From contig JBDVOA010000040.1 of the NCBI GenBank assembly GCA_039969355.1, positions 62,001 through 126,000 on the forward strand: DNA of 64,000 nt, given 5' to 3'. Below are positions 62,056-64,000 of this stretch, piece after piece. Each line of letters starts with the position of its first letter. Positions within the stretch are counted from its first letter, which is position 1. This DNA is from JL08 sp039969355. Its GTDB lineage: Bacteria; Pseudomonadota; Alphaproteobacteria; Rhodobacterales; Rhodobacteraceae. A program made the translations under genes and the position numbers. The notes below the pieces were generated by a model. It worked only from the letters and a program-made list of their open reading frames with translations. It was not told the DNA's origin and ran no database searches.

Positions 62056-63126
62056 TCAGCTGAAGTGCTTTGACAACTTCAGTCCCTGTCCTTGATAGTT
62101 GGACGCAATGCCTGCCCCGTAAAGCTGTGTCGGGACTGCAGCCATTCGTTCGTAAACCAGTCGACCGACAACCTGTCCGTGCTCCAGAACAAATGGCGCT
62201 TCGTGACAGCGCACTTCCAACACGCCACGCGATCCGGCACCTCCCGCAGCCCCGTGGCCAAAACCGGGATCAAAGAAACCGGCATAATGGACTCTGAACT
62301 CACCGACCATTGCGAGATAGGGAGCCATTTCGGCGGCATATTCAGGCGGGATATGAACCGCTTCGCGGCTGACCAAAATATAAAAAGCACCCGGATCAAG
62401 AATAATCTGACCGTTTGATGTGCGAACATCCTCCCAGTAATCTGACGGATGGTAATGGCCGATACGGTCCAGATCGATAACACCGGTGTGAGGTTTTGCA
62501 CGATATCCAACCAGATCGGTGTCCGGCAGTTCAAGATCAACGGAAAAGCCCAGACCGTCATCAATGACTGCGGGACCATCTACCAGCGGCGACACTGCGT
62601 GAAGCTGTTTGAGTTCGCGGTCTTCCAGAACAGCATGTCCGGCACGAAAACGGATCTGGTTCAGGCGCATGCCGGGACGCACCAGCACCGAGAAGGAGCG
62701 GGGGCAGATTTCGGCGAAAAGCGGCCCGTGATACCCCGGCGGTATGCGGTCAAATTCAACGCCGCCGTCGGTGATGGTTCTGGTAAGTAGATCAAGTCGC
62801 CCGGTCGAGCTCTTGGCATTGGCGACGGCTTGGACACCATCCGGCAATGCCAGTGATTCCATCAGCGGCACAACGTAGACACAGCCTTTTTCCAACACCG
62901 CGCCACCGGTCAGATCGACACGGTGCATTTCAAATTCCTGTAATCGGCCTTCGACGCTTTGGCCGGCACCAGCCAAAAATGAAGCACGCACCCGATAGGC
63001 TGTAGTGCCTAGTCGCAAATCAAGACTGGCGGGCTGTATCTGGGTCTCTAGAATGGCAGGATCGGCGGATATTGCTCCCTGCGTAATCATATCCGAAAGC
63101 TGTTGGTTGGGAATTACACCAGTCAT
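62056..63126 (-). CDS. dcd: dCTP deaminase, long alphaproteobacterial form
   Basis: Dcd deaminates dCTP to dUTP for thymidylate synthesis. At 356 residues this is the long form with two trimer-type deaminase/dUTPase-like halves: the first contains GVQAVANAKSSTGRLDLLTR, EFDRIPPGYHGPLFAEICPR and RPGMRLNQIRF; the second repeats the pattern in HIPPEYAAEMAPY and HYAGFFDPGFGHG. The type is typical of alphaproteobacteria. The gene lies between the 47-residue protein and tRNA-Pro. Confidence 0.93.
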   Translation of the reverse strand: MTGVIPNQQLSDMITQGAISADPAILETQIQPASLDLRLGTTAYRVRASFLAGAGQSVEGRLQEFEMHRVDLTGGAVLEKGCVYVVPLMESLALPDGVQAVANAKSSTGRLDLLTRTITDGGVEFDRIPPGYHGPLFAEICPRSFSVLVRPGMRLNQIRFRAGHAVLEDRELKQLHAVSPLVDGPAVIDDGLGFSVDLELPDTDLVGYRAKPHTGVIDLDRIGHYHPSDYWEDVRTSNGQIILDPGAFYILVSREAVHIPPEYAAEMAPYLAMVGEFRVHYAGFFDPGFGHGAAGGAGSRGVLEVRCHEAPFVLEHGQVVGRLVYERMAAVPTQLYGAGIASNYQGQGLKLSKHFS

Positions 63127-63207
63127 TTCAAACCTTTCGATTCCAATGCCGCAATTGCGCCTGCAAGGTATGACGCGGCAATTCGAGGCGATATCGTCGG
63201 ATGAAAT

Positions 63208-63284
63208 TGGTCGGGCTAGCAGGACTCGAACCTGCGACCTTCCGTCCCCCAGACGGACGCGCTACCAGGCTGCGCCATAGCCCG
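63208..63284 (-). tRNA. tRNA-Pro (anticodon GGG)
   Basis: The 77-base sequence folds as a tRNA: acceptor stem CGGGCTA with TAGCCCG, anticodon stem TCCGT/ACGGA around the loop CTGGGGG (anticodon GGG), T-arm with GGTTCGAGTCC and an encoded 3' CCA. It reads proline CCC and CCU codons. It sits about 80 bases upstream of dcd on the same strand. Confidence 0.96.
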
Positions 63285-63343
63285 ACGATGGGGTGTTCAT
63301 AGTGGAATTGCAGCCGGGAGCAAGGGGGAATTGCCACTTTGGC

Positions 63344-64000
63344 TTACTCTTTGCCTGTCCCGGACAGACGCGTGTACAAAGCCTCGAGCTGAGATCGGGC
63401 GGCGCGAAAATCATCGACTTTTCCGGCTGGCACATGATTGAGTGCCGAGAGGCGGGCGAGAAGGCCGGGTGGGACCTCGATCTGATCTTCCGAAGGACCA
63501 TCCGGAGCATCAACAATACGCGGCACCTTAGGGGGTGGCGCAGCGGTTTCGGTGTTCCGCTTGTGCATAAACGACGGCAAAACTACATTTGGTTCAGGTT
63601 CAGGTTCAGGTTCAGGTTCGCATTGCGCCGCAGTTTCAATTTCGGGCTCCGGCGTGCTCTCAGGTTCGGCTTGTGGCGGTAATTCCGGCGCGGCTGGCGC
63701 TGGTTCCAACGTGACAGGCGTTGGCTCAGAATTCTGCAGATCTTCGACCTCAGCAATTTCCGCAGCAGGTTCAACTAGCGCAGCGTCCGTTATTTCCGGC
63801 TCTGGAACATTTGGCGTTTCGCTTTGGGCGGCATGGCTAGCGAACGTTATGGAAGGCTGTTCTGGTTCGGATGGTTTTTCATCGTCGACATCGTCTGACG
63901 TGGTTTCTGCAGCAGGTTGTTCGGCGGCAATATCGTCGGTGGGTTCATCGGCAGGTACTTCTTCTTTCGGCGCCTCTGCACTTTGACGGCTTTCAAAGGG
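63344..64000 (-). CDS. Pro/Glu-rich acidic protein, N-terminus outside the window
   Basis: The frame is open from the right edge of the window to the stop at 63344, giving at least 218 residues. Most is an acidic, low-complexity linker rich in Glu, Pro, Ala and Thr, with an EP dipeptide run encoded by a GGTTCA repeat. The C-terminal 60 residues look ordered: EVPPGLLARLSALNHVPAGK and FRAARSQLEALYTRLSG, possibly two helices. The N-terminal domain that would identify it is missing, so function is unknown. It is the upstream neighbour of tRNA-Pro on the minus strand. Confidence 0.75.
   Translation of the reverse strand, partial: PFESRQSAEAPKEEVPADEPTDDIAAEQPAAETTSDDVDDEKPSEPEQPSITFASHAAQSETPNVPEPEITDAALVEPAAEIAEVEDLQNSEPTPVTLEPAPAAPELPPQAEPESTPEPEIETAAQCEPEPEPEPEPNVVLPSFMHKRNTETAAPPPKVPRIVDAPDGPSEDQIEVPPGLLARLSALNHVPAGKVDDFRAARSQLEALYTRLSGTGKE
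63591..63620 (-). repeat. Hexanucleotide repeat GGTTCA x5
   Basis: Four perfect GGTTCA units and a fifth GGTTCG (plus strand) encode the Glu-Pro run on the minus strand. Being six bases long, changes in copy number would keep the frame and only alter linker length. Confidence 0.9.

Overview
The window looks like a chromosomal segment of a marine alphaproteobacterium of the order Rhodobacterales (Roseobacter group). The evidence is a pyruvate dehydrogenase E1-beta carrying its own lipoyl domain, an Usg protein, the long two-part form of dCTP deaminase, a bactofilin paired with an M23 peptidase, and the argS/SPOR/nagZ/scpA/scpB cluster, all at moderate GC. I see no phage, transposase, integrase, CRISPR array or rRNA; there is one tRNA (Pro, GGG). 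Most of the window is housekeeping sequence with a few accessory cassettes.

Layout, left half. 1-2.9 kb: the start of an NADP-dependent MDR oxidoreductase, an IlvD/Edd-type sugar-acid dehydratase and an ExoY-like sugar transferase. 3.2-7.3 kb: pdhC, pdhB, pdhA and ftsB on the minus strand, with a 26-bp palindrome just ahead of pdhA. 7.6-9 kb: two overlapping lipoprotein genes. 9.2-12.3 kb: class I aldolase, an SDR and pgk. 12.4-14.6 kb: two overlapping cyclophilins and a DUF3179 protein. 14.7-17.1 kb: a bactofilin, apparently started at ATT, divergent from an M23 endopeptidase. 17.3-30.6 kb: a DUF455 protein, bcp, an AsmA-like giant, queA, two MFS carriers, DUF924, three methyltransferase-like proteins and lpd. 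The lpd gene has a palindrome like that of pdhA, so E3 is probably co-regulated with E1/E2 from 20 kb away.

Layout, right half. 30.7-39.3 kb: uvrA, a frameshifted VOC gene, an MmgE/PrpD protein and the zwf-pgl-pgi operon, which feeds glucose 6-phosphate into 6-phosphogluconate metabolism. 39.4-44.4 kb: a stand-alone radical SAM protein, a membrane protein with a Popeye-like cyclic-nucleotide-binding domain, usg and gyrA. 44.6-50.9 kb: a ferric-type ABC importer and an FMO-like oxidoreductase with an NTF2-like N-terminus. 51-55.2 kb: xthA, then the most unusual locus (52154-54895), then erpA. 55.3-63.1 kb: dGTPase, argS, a SPOR protein, nagZ, scpA, scpB, a 47-residue protein and dcd. 63.2-64 kb: tRNA-Pro and the C-terminal part of a Pro/Glu-rich protein.

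The best candidate for an undescribed system is 52154-54895. A protein made of nine 21-residue units, with ten copies of MFTSAA and one exactly at the C-terminus, is followed by an unrecognised helical 358-residue protein that contains a related motif (TEMFT), and then by a DMT-family exporter whose ATG overlaps the preceding stop. The architecture resembles a multi-core peptide precursor, a partner protein and an exporter, but nothing in the sequence proves modification or export. Other points of note are the ATT start of the bactofilin, the shared PDH/lpd operator and the bacterial Popeye-like protein.
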